Translations under genes and position numbers: made by a program
From: Algoriphagus algorifonticola
Lineage (GTDB): Bacteria > Bacteroidota > Bacteroidia > Cytophagales > Cyclobacteriaceae
DNA length: 64,000 nucleotides
Assembly: GCF_007655305.1 (NCBI RefSeq)
Contig: NZ_VLOG01000026.1
Span: forward strand, 1-64,000
Direction of reading: 5' to 3'
The notes under the pieces: generated by a model
Databases searched by the model: none
What the model was told of the DNA's origin: nothing
What the model saw: the letters and a program-made list of their open reading frames with translations, nothing else
Shown here: piece after piece, positions 17,532 to 26,690 of the stretch
Numbering within the stretch: the first letter of the stretch is position 1
How the letters are laid out: each line of letters opens with the position of its first letter

Positions 17532-20009
17532 TTATTCAGCATTTTTGGCATCAGCCTGAAAGGAAAACCTTAACGGCTTCTCCACTTTAGACTTCAGTAA
17601 AGCAATATCCAACACCTCACTTACTTTATCTACAAAGTGAAAATCTATTCCTTTGATATACTGCTCATCGATTTCTTCGATATCCCGCTTGTTCTTCTTG
17701 CAAAGAATAATTTCTTTAATCCCTGCTCTTTTAGCTGCTAAGATTTTCTCTTTGATCCCTCCAACAGGCATTACTTTCCCAATCAAACTGATTTCACCTG
17801 TCATAGCTACTTTCGCCTTCACTCTTCTTTGGGTATAAACAGAGGCCATTGCAGTCAACATAGTAATACCCGCAGATGGTCCATCTTTTGGAACTGCACC
17901 CGCTGGGACGTGAATGTGCAAATCATATTGATCAAATACTCTATGATCAATCTCCAAATGCTCTGCCTGTGACTTCAAATAAGATAGCGCTGTCATAGCA
18001 GATTCTTTCATCACATCCCCCAACTGGCCAGACAAGGTTAACTTCCCTTTTCCTCTACTCAAGCTAGATTCAATAAATAGAATTTCACCTCCTACACTGG
18101 TCCAGGCCAAACCAGTCACTACACCTGCCACGGAATTATCCTGATAAGTTTCCTTATCAAACATCTCAGAACCCAAGATTTTACGAACGGCCTCTGCATT
18201 GATTTTAGGTTCATACTCCTCTTCCATCGCAATAGACTTGGCCACATTTCTAACAACTTTACCTATGGCTCTTTCCAGATTACGAACCCCTGATTCCCGG
18301 GTATAATCCTCGATAATCTTCACCAAAGCACTTTTGTCAAAACGAATTTGATTGGCTTTAAGTCCATGCTCTTTTCTTTGCTTAGGAACTAGGTGTCTTT
18401 TGGCTATTTCTACTTTCTCTTCCTGAGTATACCCAGTCACTTCAATGATTTCCATTCTATCTCTCAACGCAGGCTGAATGGTATCCAATGAGTTGGCAGT
18501 AGCGATAAACAGAACCTTGCTCAAGTCATATTCCACTTCCAGATAATTATCAAGGAAGGCGAAGTTCTGCTCAGGGTCCAATACTTCCAAGAAAGCTGAA
18601 CTTGGATCTCCTCTAAAGTCCGATGAAAGTTTGTCAATCTCATCCAAAACGAAAACAGGATTGGATATTTTCACCTTTTTCATGTTTTGGATAATCTTAC
18701 CTGGCATAGCGCCCACATAAGTCTTTCTGTGACCTCGGATCTCAGCCTCATCATGCAGACCACCCAATGACATTCGGATATACTTTCTTCCCAAGGCTGC
18801 GGCTATGGATTTCCCCAAAGAGGTTTTCCCAACCCCAGGAGGTCCGTAAAGACATAGGATTGGGCCTTTGAGATCATTTTTTAACTTTAAAACAGCCAAG
18901 TATTCGATAATTCTTTCCTTGACTTTCTCAAGACCAAAGTGATCCGCATCCAAAATTTCTTTGGCATGCTTGAGATCAAAATTATCCTGAGTAAACTCAT
19001 TCCATGGCAATTCCACCATGGTTTCTGCATAGTTGAGCGCAATTGGGTATTCTGCAGCAGAAGGATTAATTCTTAAAATCTTATCCAGTTCTTTTTCAAA
19101 ATGCTTAGCAACTTCCGCAGGCCAGTTTTTCTTGGCCCCTCTAACTCGCAAATCTTCCACCTCTTTCTCAGGACCTTCTTCCCCCAGTTCAGTTTGAAGA
19201 ACTTTCATTTGTTGACGCAAGAAATAGTCTCTTTGCTGCTGGTCGATATCAGTATGTACCTTCTTTTGGATTTCTGATTTCAGTTCTAACATTTGGATAT
19301 CCTTCATCATGAATTCCAAAAGCAAAGTAGCTCTTTCTACCCCATCATTGATCTCCAATAATCGCTGCTTGGATTCGACTGGAGCATTAATATTGGAAGA
19401 AAGGAAATGGGTAAGAAATGGAGTATTGTCAATATTATCCAAAGCTACTTGAGCCTCTCTTGGGATTTCTGGATTCAGATGAAGAATTCTGGTAGCTGCG
19501 TCTTTCAGAGACTCTTCCAGCGCTTGTATTTTCTTGGAGCTTTTTGGGAAGTTTTCATCAAGGAAATCCACTTTAGCGATAAAGTAAGGGTCATCAGTAA
19601 CCTGCTCCCTGATTTTAAATCGCTTTTTACCTTGAATTATAATCGTGGTATTTCCATCAGGAAGGACTATCATCTTGATAATTTTGGCCAATGTCCCTAC
19701 TTGATAAATATCCTCCCAAGCCGGATCATCATTATTAGGATTGATCTGCGCGCAGACCCCAATCATCTTATCGCCCTTTTGGGCTTTTTTAACCAGTTTG
19801 ATTGACCTTTGCCGTCCAACAGTGATTGGAATCACCACCCCTGGAAAAAGTACCGTATTTCTAACAGATAAAATCGGAATTTCTTCCTTTAATATTTCTT
19901 TTCCATTTTGATCATCTTCTTCATCTGTGATTAATTGGATCAGATCTCCCTCTCCTGCATACTCACCTACCATAAGATTATCAAATAAGGAATTTTCGAA
20001 TTGACTCAT
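17532..20009 (-). CDS. lon: ATP-dependent protease Lon (LonA type)
   Basis: 825 residues. The N-terminal LON substrate-binding domain begins near IPILSVRNTVLFPGVVIPI and is followed by coiled coil. The AAA+ module has Walker A GPPGVGKT and FVLDEIDKL. The C-terminal protease domain has catalytic Ser712 (PKDGPSAG) and Lys755 (GGIKEK). It degrades damaged and regulatory proteins in the cytosol. A 15-base palindrome lies 12 bases before its start and may be an operator. It is the third energy-dependent protease system in the first 20 kb, beside ClpXP and HslU. Confidence 0.97.
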   Translation of the reverse strand: MSQFENSLFDNLMVGEYAGEGDLIQLITDEEDDQNGKEILKEEIPILSVRNTVLFPGVVIPITVGRQRSIKLVKKAQKGDKMIGVCAQINPNNDDPAWEDIYQVGTLAKIIKMIVLPDGNTTIIIQGKKRFKIREQVTDDPYFIAKVDFLDENFPKSSKKIQALEESLKDAATRILHLNPEIPREAQVALDNIDNTPFLTHFLSSNINAPVESKQRLLEINDGVERATLLLEFMMKDIQMLELKSEIQKKVHTDIDQQQRDYFLRQQMKVLQTELGEEGPEKEVEDLRVRGAKKNWPAEVAKHFEKELDKILRINPSAAEYPIALNYAETMVELPWNEFTQDNFDLKHAKEILDADHFGLEKVKERIIEYLAVLKLKNDLKGPILCLYGPPGVGKTSLGKSIAAALGRKYIRMSLGGLHDEAEIRGHRKTYVGAMPGKIIQNMKKVKISNPVFVLDEIDKLSSDFRGDPSSAFLEVLDPEQNFAFLDNYLEVEYDLSKVLFIATANSLDTIQPALRDRMEIIEVTGYTQEEKVEIAKRHLVPKQRKEHGLKANQIRFDKSALVKIIEDYTRESGVRNLERAIGKVVRNVAKSIAMEEEYEPKINAEAVRKILGSEMFDKETYQDNSVAGVVTGLAWTSVGGEILFIESSLSRGKGKLTLSGQLGDVMKESAMTALSYLKSQAEHLEIDHRVFDQYDLHIHVPAGAVPKDGPSAGITMLTAMASVYTQRRVKAKVAMTGEISLIGKVMPVGGIKEKILAAKRAGIKEIILCKKNKRDIEEIDEQYIKGIDFHFVDKVSEVLDIALLKSKVEKPLRFSFQADAKNAE

Positions 20010-20020
20010 ATAGACATTTT

Positions 20021-20035
20021 GACAGTTAAACTGTC
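20021..20035 (-). promoter_or_regulatory. Palindrome in the lon 5' region
   Basis: Perfect 7-bp inverted repeat GACAGTT-A-AACTGTC, 12 bases upstream of the lon ATG. The position suits a repressor site or a leader RNA hairpin. It does not match the CIRCE or CtsR consensus. Function is not shown by sequence. Confidence 0.4.
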
Positions 20036-20424
20036 GTTTTTTGACTTGGTTTAAGTTAGACCTCCAATGTACGAAGGTCTGTGCTTAAAGTTCAATGCCT
20101 GTGCCAAAGAAAGAATGGGTCAGAATGGCAGAGATGAGCGATACAATTTGAAAAATACTTTGTGAATGAGCCCACCATTCATCTCCCATTAAAATTTTAT
20201 GGCTCAACAAAAGGATCGCTTATCAAAAGGAATCTTAATCGGCATATCATTAATCAAGTTCTATTGAATACTTCCTTTATCACGCATTTTTAAATTTAAT
20301 ATATGGGTAACAAATTAGTCACAGAAATAAAAGATTTAAGGATTTTTGATATTGCTTTATAAAGGCCCCCTAAAACGAATCAGGCAAAGAACTAAAACTG
20401 AAAATCAATGAATAAATCAACAAC
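20036..20424. other. Gene-free spacer between lon and the surface-protein cluster
   Basis: About 390 AT-rich bases with stop codons in all frames and no ORF worth calling. No tRNA shape, strong terminator or exact promoter consensus was found. It should hold the lon promoter and the 3' end of the TIG-protein transcript. Confidence 0.5.
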
Positions 20425-22431
20425 TTAGTTAGAAAGGTATGCTGGGTCAAACTCGTATAAGCTAAAATCAACGCCTAAGTATGCCTTATCTTTCAAATTA
20501 AATGCTGAAGAAGAATTAAATCGCTGTCCAGTGTTTACAGGATATAAATCCACCTCTCCAGAGCTTAAATCAAGTCTTTCGATCTTATCTTCTTGAATAA
20601 AATAAGAAAAACCATTTATTTGGACAGGTTGGTGGACATAAAACGAACTTCTCAAGTCTACCCTATCTTTGATAATTTCCCATTCAAATGTGGAAAAATT
20701 TTTCTTAGCCAGAGTATAAATTCCATTCTGAAAATCTGCAATCAGACTGTAAAGTTGGTCACTAAAAATAAAGTGCTTGTAAATAGCATTAGATTCTAAT
20801 TTTGAATCTGACAATCTCTCCCAATTTTTAGAATTCAAATCTAACTTCCACCTTTCCCTGCTAGGAACCAATCTAAATTCTTCGTACCTAAGACCTTGTT
20901 CGAAAATTAAGCTATTTCCAACTTTATATACTATTTTAAATCCAACCAGACCTTCAGGCAGCTCGGTAAGCTGATCAAGTTTTTTCGTTTGTGGATTAAA
21001 CCAATAAATATTTTTATTTAGGTTAAATTGAGATTGAGCGCCACCACCAATCAGGATTTTCCCATCTATTTTTTCGAAAAAATAATTTTCTCGATGAGGA
21101 ATTTCACCAACCTTATTTGATAAATATGGGTATTCAAATCCAACTTTCATCAAGTTGGAATTCTCAATGTAATATCCCTCATCTTCTATGACTAATCCTT
21201 TTTGGGGAAAAGAAGAAAATTCTTCAGGTCCTCTCCTCAAAGCAATCACTGGATCATTTACTTCTAAAGAAACGGGATTGGAATAAAGATCAAAGTTCTT
21301 GACCCGAAGCGTTAAAAATCTACTGGGAACTTGTCCAAAAGAGTATTTTAATTGCGTGCTTGAAGCTAGGTTAGGCCTACTGAAAATTTCATCATGTTGA
21401 TCAATTAGATTGTTGAAATTAGCAACAGAAGGAATGAAGTTTTTTCCATTCAATATCAGTTCTGAACTTTTAGAGAGTTTGATTGAAGTATTTTCAACCA
21501 CAGGTGCCTTCAAAGTATATCTTTTACCAAGGTCATAGGTTATCCCTCTCATTTCCACAGATATTTCTGGACTTATAGTAGAATTTGCAGAGGGATTGGA
21601 AATATTGTATGCTTGAAAAACCATCTTAGTAGAATCCAAAAATATAATCTCTCTTTGGACCCCATTAACATATAAGGTTGCGGGAGCGAATGAAAAATTT
21701 TGACCTTCAACCTGAATCGAATCGGTAAAATTCAGTTCTTTTAATTCAGCTTGTTCAAATGATGGCTCAATAAAGCGAGAACTATAAACCCCAAAAAACT
21801 CTTTTCCTGCAATTCTAAATTTCATTGCAGTTTGAACATTTTGCCCTTCAATTCTAAGAGGGAAGTCAGCAGGAATAATTATTTCAAAGTTTTCAGAATC
21901 GAGCAGTTCAACATCCATTGGTAGCCCTCCAATTTCTGCTGAATAATTTGACTTGATAGAGCTAAATTTTTTTCCCTTTATTCTTACTCTTTCCTCTACT
22001 CCTTTGAATAATATGGGCCACTCCACGGAATCTACCAAAAAACCTTCAGAGCCTTGACTTTGAAAAGAAACCTCCTCGGAATATAAAGTAGCTGTCGAAG
22101 TTTTTAAATAGGCAGCTACAAAATAAATTTTCCCTTTTTCCAAATTACTGTCTGCTATCAATTCAAAATATTCACCTGGATTACCAGACTCCCTCACAAA
22201 ATCAGCATTGTGAAGTTTCGGATCTCCCAAAGGAGAGAAAACAAAACCATATTCAATGATTGGCTCTGAACCAAACTCGTAAATAGTTGCACCAAATTGC
22301 ACCCCTGAGGAGGATATCTCCTGAATAAGTGCTACGCCAAATTGGGGGTTATTACGGGGAGATAAGCTCTCGTTTTCACAAGAAAAGGCAATAAAAGCAA
22401 CAAGGAAGAGGGAAAAATGAATAATTCTCAT
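20425..22431 (-). CDS. Surface lipoprotein with IPT/TIG domains and kelch-like propeller
   Basis: 668 residues. A lipoprotein signal (FLVAFIAFSC, lipidated Cys18) is followed by acidic ENES, like the Bacteroidota export signal that sends lipoproteins to the cell surface. About three IPT/TIG Ig-like repeats occupy roughly residues 130-380 (e.g. VRIKGKKFS, IQVEGQNFSFAPATLYVNG, LILNGKNF). The C-terminal half has kelch-like blades with repeated W/Y and G positions and reads as a beta-propeller. It starts 2 bases after the stop of the upstream barrel gene and is last of three genes. No characterised homologue is recognised; binding or structural duties at the surface are inferred. Confidence 0.7.
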   Translation of the reverse strand: MRIIHFSLFLVAFIAFSCENESLSPRNNPQFGVALIQEISSSGVQFGATIYEFGSEPIIEYGFVFSPLGDPKLHNADFVRESGNPGEYFELIADSNLEKGKIYFVAAYLKTSTATLYSEEVSFQSQGSEGFLVDSVEWPILFKGVEERVRIKGKKFSSIKSNYSAEIGGLPMDVELLDSENFEIIIPADFPLRIEGQNVQTAMKFRIAGKEFFGVYSSRFIEPSFEQAELKELNFTDSIQVEGQNFSFAPATLYVNGVQREIIFLDSTKMVFQAYNISNPSANSTISPEISVEMRGITYDLGKRYTLKAPVVENTSIKLSKSSELILNGKNFIPSVANFNNLIDQHDEIFSRPNLASSTQLKYSFGQVPSRFLTLRVKNFDLYSNPVSLEVNDPVIALRRGPEEFSSFPQKGLVIEDEGYYIENSNLMKVGFEYPYLSNKVGEIPHRENYFFEKIDGKILIGGGAQSQFNLNKNIYWFNPQTKKLDQLTELPEGLVGFKIVYKVGNSLIFEQGLRYEEFRLVPSRERWKLDLNSKNWERLSDSKLESNAIYKHFIFSDQLYSLIADFQNGIYTLAKKNFSTFEWEIIKDRVDLRSSFYVHQPVQINGFSYFIQEDKIERLDLSSGEVDLYPVNTGQRFNSSSAFNLKDKAYLGVDFSLYEFDPAYLSN

Positions 22432-22433
22432 AA

Positions 22434-23708
22434 TTAAAACTGGATTCCAATGTTTAGACTAGTATCAAGCCTGTGGTAAGTACTTTCAAATTGATTGATA
22501 GTAGAATAGTAATAGTTAGGCAGATATCTTAATTGCAGCTCAGTCAGGATCAATAATTTTTGACTTATTTTCTTTTTAAATCCAATTTGAGTAAAAGGAA
22601 AAACGGTGTTTTCCTGCACTTTTAAAAACCCTTTTTCAAATATTGAAAGATAGTCTTGGTTAGTCCAATCAACTTCTATCATTCCAAATTCACTTGTCAA
22701 CTTAGAAAAAGCAAAACCGATACCCATCCCCATATACACTAGCTGATTGGGCTTCTTATAAACCTCATAGTTGAAACTCAAGGGTATAGATAAGGTCTCA
22801 AGCTGAAATTCTTCTTGCCCTTTAAAAAATCCTATTGGATGATCCAAATCCGAACCTAATTCTTGAACGGACCTTTCAGCTTGAAATGAAATCTGGAAGT
22901 TGAACCTCGGAAGATTCCTGAAATCCTCAAACTGTAAGCTATAACTCGCCTGATATCCACTCGAAAAGGTCAGCCTATCTTTTCTACCCTCCTCCTTTTG
23001 ATTTGATCTAAGTCCTGACCTATTTATTCCAAATTTTACTTGTGATGCTACTTTAAAAATTGGGATTTTGGCTACGTGAATGATGTATTCTGCGTTTTCA
23101 CATTTATGGAATTTTTCCAGCAAAATGATTAAATCATTTTCCGTAAGCTTTGTTTTTTGCAAAATTGGAGCTACCTGACCAAAGCAATCCCCTGCCATCA
23201 GGGCCGAGAACAACGATAAGTAAGGCACATACCTACTTGAATTTTTTATGGAAATATCCTTAGTCTCATCATAAACTGACCTTAACTCATAAATCTCTAA
23301 GCCATTAAAAACATAATATCTATCTCCTAAAGAATATAGACTCATTAATTGACCTGAAAATAGCCTTTGTAAAAATTGTCTTTTAGAAGATCCTGGAATT
23401 AGTACACTTTCAAAAACTCTTCCATTTGAAAGTTGAAATCCTTTTATCTGATTGGCATCAAAACTAGATCTCAAACCGTCAGAATTTTCAAATACAATCT
23501 CTTCATATTTATTGGAGTCAAAATTCCTGACAATTTTCCCTACTTTCTTCTCGAGGGTATTCAGTATGATAAATTCTTGGTTTCCCTCTAGATTAGAATT
23601 GAAAGATTTAAGATCCTCATAAGTAATCGACTGGCTCAGGGCTGAAAAATGAATCAATCCTAGAAAAAAGGCTAAGATTACAAGCCTTAAGTAAATTTGA
23701 AAACGCAT
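22434..23708 (-). CDS. Uncharacterised outer-membrane beta-barrel protein (paralogue 1)
   Basis: 424 residues with a signal peptide (LVILAFFLGLIHFSALSQS). The N-terminal 200 residues share a pattern with the next gene upstream: IKGFQLSNGRVFESV, a KRQFLQRLFSG/SLY segment, a YYVFNG strand, and two spaced cysteines in GDC and FHKC. The second half alternates aromatic residues in strands and ends in IGIQF, typical of an outer-membrane barrel closed by a terminal Phe. Similar two-part proteins occur widely in Bacteroidota without known function. It is directly followed (2-base gap) by the TIG lipoprotein gene, so the two products probably act together. Confidence 0.65.
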   Translation of the reverse strand: MRFQIYLRLVILAFFLGLIHFSALSQSITYEDLKSFNSNLEGNQEFIILNTLEKKVGKIVRNFDSNKYEEIVFENSDGLRSSFDANQIKGFQLSNGRVFESVLIPGSSKRQFLQRLFSGQLMSLYSLGDRYYVFNGLEIYELRSVYDETKDISIKNSSRYVPYLSLFSALMAGDCFGQVAPILQKTKLTENDLIILLEKFHKCENAEYIIHVAKIPIFKVASQVKFGINRSGLRSNQKEEGRKDRLTFSSGYQASYSLQFEDFRNLPRFNFQISFQAERSVQELGSDLDHPIGFFKGQEEFQLETLSIPLSFNYEVYKKPNQLVYMGMGIGFAFSKLTSEFGMIEVDWTNQDYLSIFEKGFLKVQENTVFPFTQIGFKKKISQKLLILTELQLRYLPNYYYSTINQFESTYHRLDTSLNIGIQF

Positions 23709-23940
23709 ATAAACTGATAACTCATAAATTGATTAAGAAAGTCCTGATTTCCTTGGGTAAAAAAACCTGCATCGAAAATCTTTTAAGATCAAAAACTTAA
23801 AATATCTGCGACTTTGGAAATCTCTACTGAGCCTCTAAAAATTTTTACTAGTGAATACCTATCAAAAATTAAACTAAAGGCTTTATCTCCGAAGTTTAAT
23901 TGATTCAAAAGAAAATTCAAAACTTAGGTAAAAAATTCAA

Positions 23941-25146
23941 TTAAAATCTTAATCCTATCTTGCCCGAAAAACCTCTCATTGAATATTTTCTAACGTCTGA
24001 AGCTTCGAAGTCCAAGGTGCCTATCTTTGGAAGAGACTCATACTGAAGTTCAAAAAAGGACCATTTTTGGTTGATTTGTTTCGAAAATCCCAGTTTCATT
24101 ATTCCTCCAAATCGAATGGGGTCTAAGACGAGTAAGACAGGATCCCTGGGCCTCGTAATAATCCTGTATGGCTCCCAATCTTGCATAAATTCATATTCTG
24201 AAATTTCAGAAATCATTTCTTTCTTTAAGAAATTCATACTTACTCCAAGTCCAAAATACAAGTCTTGTTTTGGTCTTTGAATCAGTCGGTAGGTTAAGTA
24301 TCCCGGAATTTGAATATTTCTGATTCTAAACTCCTCTTCATAGCGTTCCCTTTGCCCTCCTGGCTTTAACTCAGGAGCGTGAATCCAACTATCCCCTACT
24401 GAAAAAAATCCAACACCCACTTCAGCTCTCATTCTAGGAGACAGCTTATTGAAATCCATGGTTAAAAGCACTTCTGGCCTAAAAGCAAATCTTTGATCTC
24501 CAGTTCCATTTGAAATCATATTATCCGAAAAGCTACTGAATCCAATAGCTGCGGAAACCCCGAAATCTACATACTTCTCTTTTTCCCCGATTATTTCGAA
24601 ATTCTTACCGATGCAATGATGATAGGAGATCAATAATTTTTCAAGTGAAGGATAAGAAAGAGAGGTACTATTGATTTTATCATTAAAATCAGATGCACAG
24701 TCCCTAAGAGCAACATACAAGACCCCTAAATAGGATTTTCTTTTTTCTCTTCTAGATTGTTCCATTCTCGACAGTCTGTTATCCTCGCTAAGTAAAACCG
24801 CCTCCCCATCAAACATCAAATAATAATTTGATTCATAATAGCCTAATGAAACAGCTCCTTCTATCAGAACCTGAAAAAATTGTTTGGCGCCTGAATTTCG
24901 CTCCTTCAGGGAGCTGTATTTTTTCCCATTTTCAAATTCAAACCCGTCAATTTCAGATGGGGAAAAGGAAACAAACCCTTCCTGAGTAACTACTTTTAGA
25001 ACTTTATAGGTACTTGCCAGTCCTTGAGGAGCTAAGGAATAATTTTGATCAGCCCCGTTTACAAATACTTTTACTTGGGAATTTTGACCGTTCGATTGTT
25101 GTAGACTCCAAAAAAAACCAAGAACAATTAGGAGATATTTTACCAT
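23941..25146 (-). CDS. Uncharacterised outer-membrane beta-barrel protein (paralogue 2)
   Basis: 401 residues with a signal peptide (YLLIVLGFFWSLQQSNGQ). It has the same layout as the 424-residue neighbour: IDGFEFENGKKYSSL, AKQFFQVLIEG followed by SLGYY, a YYLMFDG strand, Cys in RDC and in YHHC, then a barrel ending in KIGLRF. The paired cysteines at matching places suggest a conserved disulfide or metal site. The 232-base gap to the next gene is AT-rich and lacks an evident terminator, so co-transcription is possible but unproven. No function can be named. Confidence 0.65.
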   Translation of the reverse strand: MVKYLLIVLGFFWSLQQSNGQNSQVKVFVNGADQNYSLAPQGLASTYKVLKVVTQEGFVSFSPSEIDGFEFENGKKYSSLKERNSGAKQFFQVLIEGAVSLGYYESNYYLMFDGEAVLLSEDNRLSRMEQSRREKRKSYLGVLYVALRDCASDFNDKINSTSLSYPSLEKLLISYHHCIGKNFEIIGEKEKYVDFGVSAAIGFSSFSDNMISNGTGDQRFAFRPEVLLTMDFNKLSPRMRAEVGVGFFSVGDSWIHAPELKPGGQRERYEEEFRIRNIQIPGYLTYRLIQRPKQDLYFGLGVSMNFLKKEMISEISEYEFMQDWEPYRIITRPRDPVLLVLDPIRFGGIMKLGFSKQINQKWSFFELQYESLPKIGTLDFEASDVRKYSMRGFSGKIGLRF

Positions 25147-25322
25147 AAATTAAAATTTATATAAACTAATAATTTTTAAAATTCATTTCAAAAAAATTAA
25201 GTTTTAAAAGATTTAAAGAACTGATTATCAAAGAGTATTTTTAAAAAAAATCTACCTGAAAAAAGAAATCAAAATTCTTTCACTTTCCTTCCAGAAAAAT
25301 TGAAGTACCTCTTACACCTTAA

Positions 25323-25350
25323 CAAAAAAAGGCTGGTAAAAAACCAGCCT
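25323..25350 (-). terminator. rseP terminator
   Basis: Stem AGGCTGGT / ACCAGCCT (25330-25337 with 25343-25350), loop 5, followed on the minus strand by seven T. It lies 27 bases after the rseP stop. Confidence 0.85.
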
Positions 25351-25376
25351 CTTCAGAATCAGAAAGTTTATTCTCC

Positions 25377-26690
25377 TTAAATGAAGAACTTCAAAATATC
25401 ATTCCCTATGGCAAACACCATCAGGGCTAACAAAATAACCATTCCTACTTTCTGTGCATTTTCCAAAAACTTATCGGATGGAGCTCTACCTGAAACCATT
25501 TCGTAAAGCAAGAACATCACATGACCACCATCCAAAGCAGGAATAGGCAGAAGGTTCATAAATGCCAAGATCATGGATATCAAACCCGTAATACTCCAGA
25601 ATTTAGTCCAGTCCCATTTATCTCCATAAATTTTAGCCATTCCGATCGGACCACTGACATTTTTTGCAGAAACCTCACCGGTAAACATTTTACCAAGTGC
25701 TCGGGCATTCAAGATTACTACTCCAAATGCTCTTTCTGTTCCTTTAGCCAATGATTCTCCAAAGCCAAACTTTCTGCTTACAGGCTCTAGCAATGGATTG
25801 ACTGCAATGCCAATTCGCGCATCGTCCGATACAGCTATTGCCATGGTATCTGTAGCTGACTCAGATTGAACTACAAATTGAGCAGTATCATTTTTCAGAT
25901 TTTGCAAGGCAAGCTGCATTTCGTCAAAATACTGAATTGACTTTCCATTTACAGCAAGAATTTTATCTCCTTCTTTCAAGCCCGCAGACTCAGCTCCACT
26001 TCCCGGCTCGATCATTCCAACTTCAAACGGAAACCTTACTGAAATGAACTTGCTAAATGCATCTTCATTATTGAAGGTATTGATAAAACCCTTAGGAATA
26101 TCAACTCGGACCTGTTCGCCATTTCGCTCAACTGTGTAAAAACCGTTTTCGCTCAATAGAACATTTCCACTGCTTAAATCATTGATGCTTTGATAAGGCT
26201 GTCCATTCACGTCCAGAATTTTATCTCCTGTCTGAAGGCCTATTGCCTCTGCATATTCATAGGCTACGATTCCATTTTCAACTACTTGATCTCTGGAAAA
26301 ATAAGTTTCCCCATTATTGTAAACCAGGAAAACAAAAATGACTATACCTGTGATCACATTGACGATAATCCCGCCCAACATCACGATCAGTCTCTGCCAA
26401 GCTGGCTTAGCTCTGAACTCCCAAGGTTGGGGCTCTGAGGAAAGTTGGGCAGTATCCATGGATTCATCCACCATACCGGATATTTTCACAAAGCCACCCA
26501 AAGGAATTGCTCCTATTGAATATTCAGTTTCACCCCATTGGAATCCTGCAATTTTTGGAGGAAACCCAATAGAAAATTTCTCTACTCTCATGCCAAACAT
26601 TTTGGCAGTCAATAAGTGACCCAACTCATGTAAGCCTACCAAGATTGACAATCCCAGCAGCAATTGGCCCACCATAATCAATGTATCCAT
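25377..26690 (-). CDS. rseP: RseP-type site-2 zinc metalloprotease
   Basis: 437 residues, integral membrane protein. The zinc motif HELGH is at residues 21-25 in the first transmembrane helix. The third zinc ligand lies in the C-terminal NLLPIPALDGGHV. Two PDZ segments sit between (ILDVNGQPYQSIN and GLKEGDKILAVNGKSI). The family cleaves membrane-spanning anti-sigma factors or signal-peptide remnants within the inner membrane. Its start overlaps the dxr stop by one base (TAATG), so dxr and rseP are translationally linked, an arrangement common in bacteria. Confidence 0.94.
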   Translation of the reverse strand: MDTLIMVGQLLLGLSILVGLHELGHLLTAKMFGMRVEKFSIGFPPKIAGFQWGETEYSIGAIPLGGFVKISGMVDESMDTAQLSSEPQPWEFRAKPAWQRLIVMLGGIIVNVITGIVIFVFLVYNNGETYFSRDQVVENGIVAYEYAEAIGLQTGDKILDVNGQPYQSINDLSSGNVLLSENGFYTVERNGEQVRVDIPKGFINTFNNEDAFSKFISVRFPFEVGMIEPGSGAESAGLKEGDKILAVNGKSIQYFDEMQLALQNLKNDTAQFVVQSESATDTMAIAVSDDARIGIAVNPLLEPVSRKFGFGESLAKGTERAFGVVILNARALGKMFTGEVSAKNVSGPIGMAKIYGDKWDWTKFWSITGLISMILAFMNLLPIPALDGGHVMFLLYEMVSGRAPSDKFLENAQKVGMVILLALMVFAIGNDILKFFI

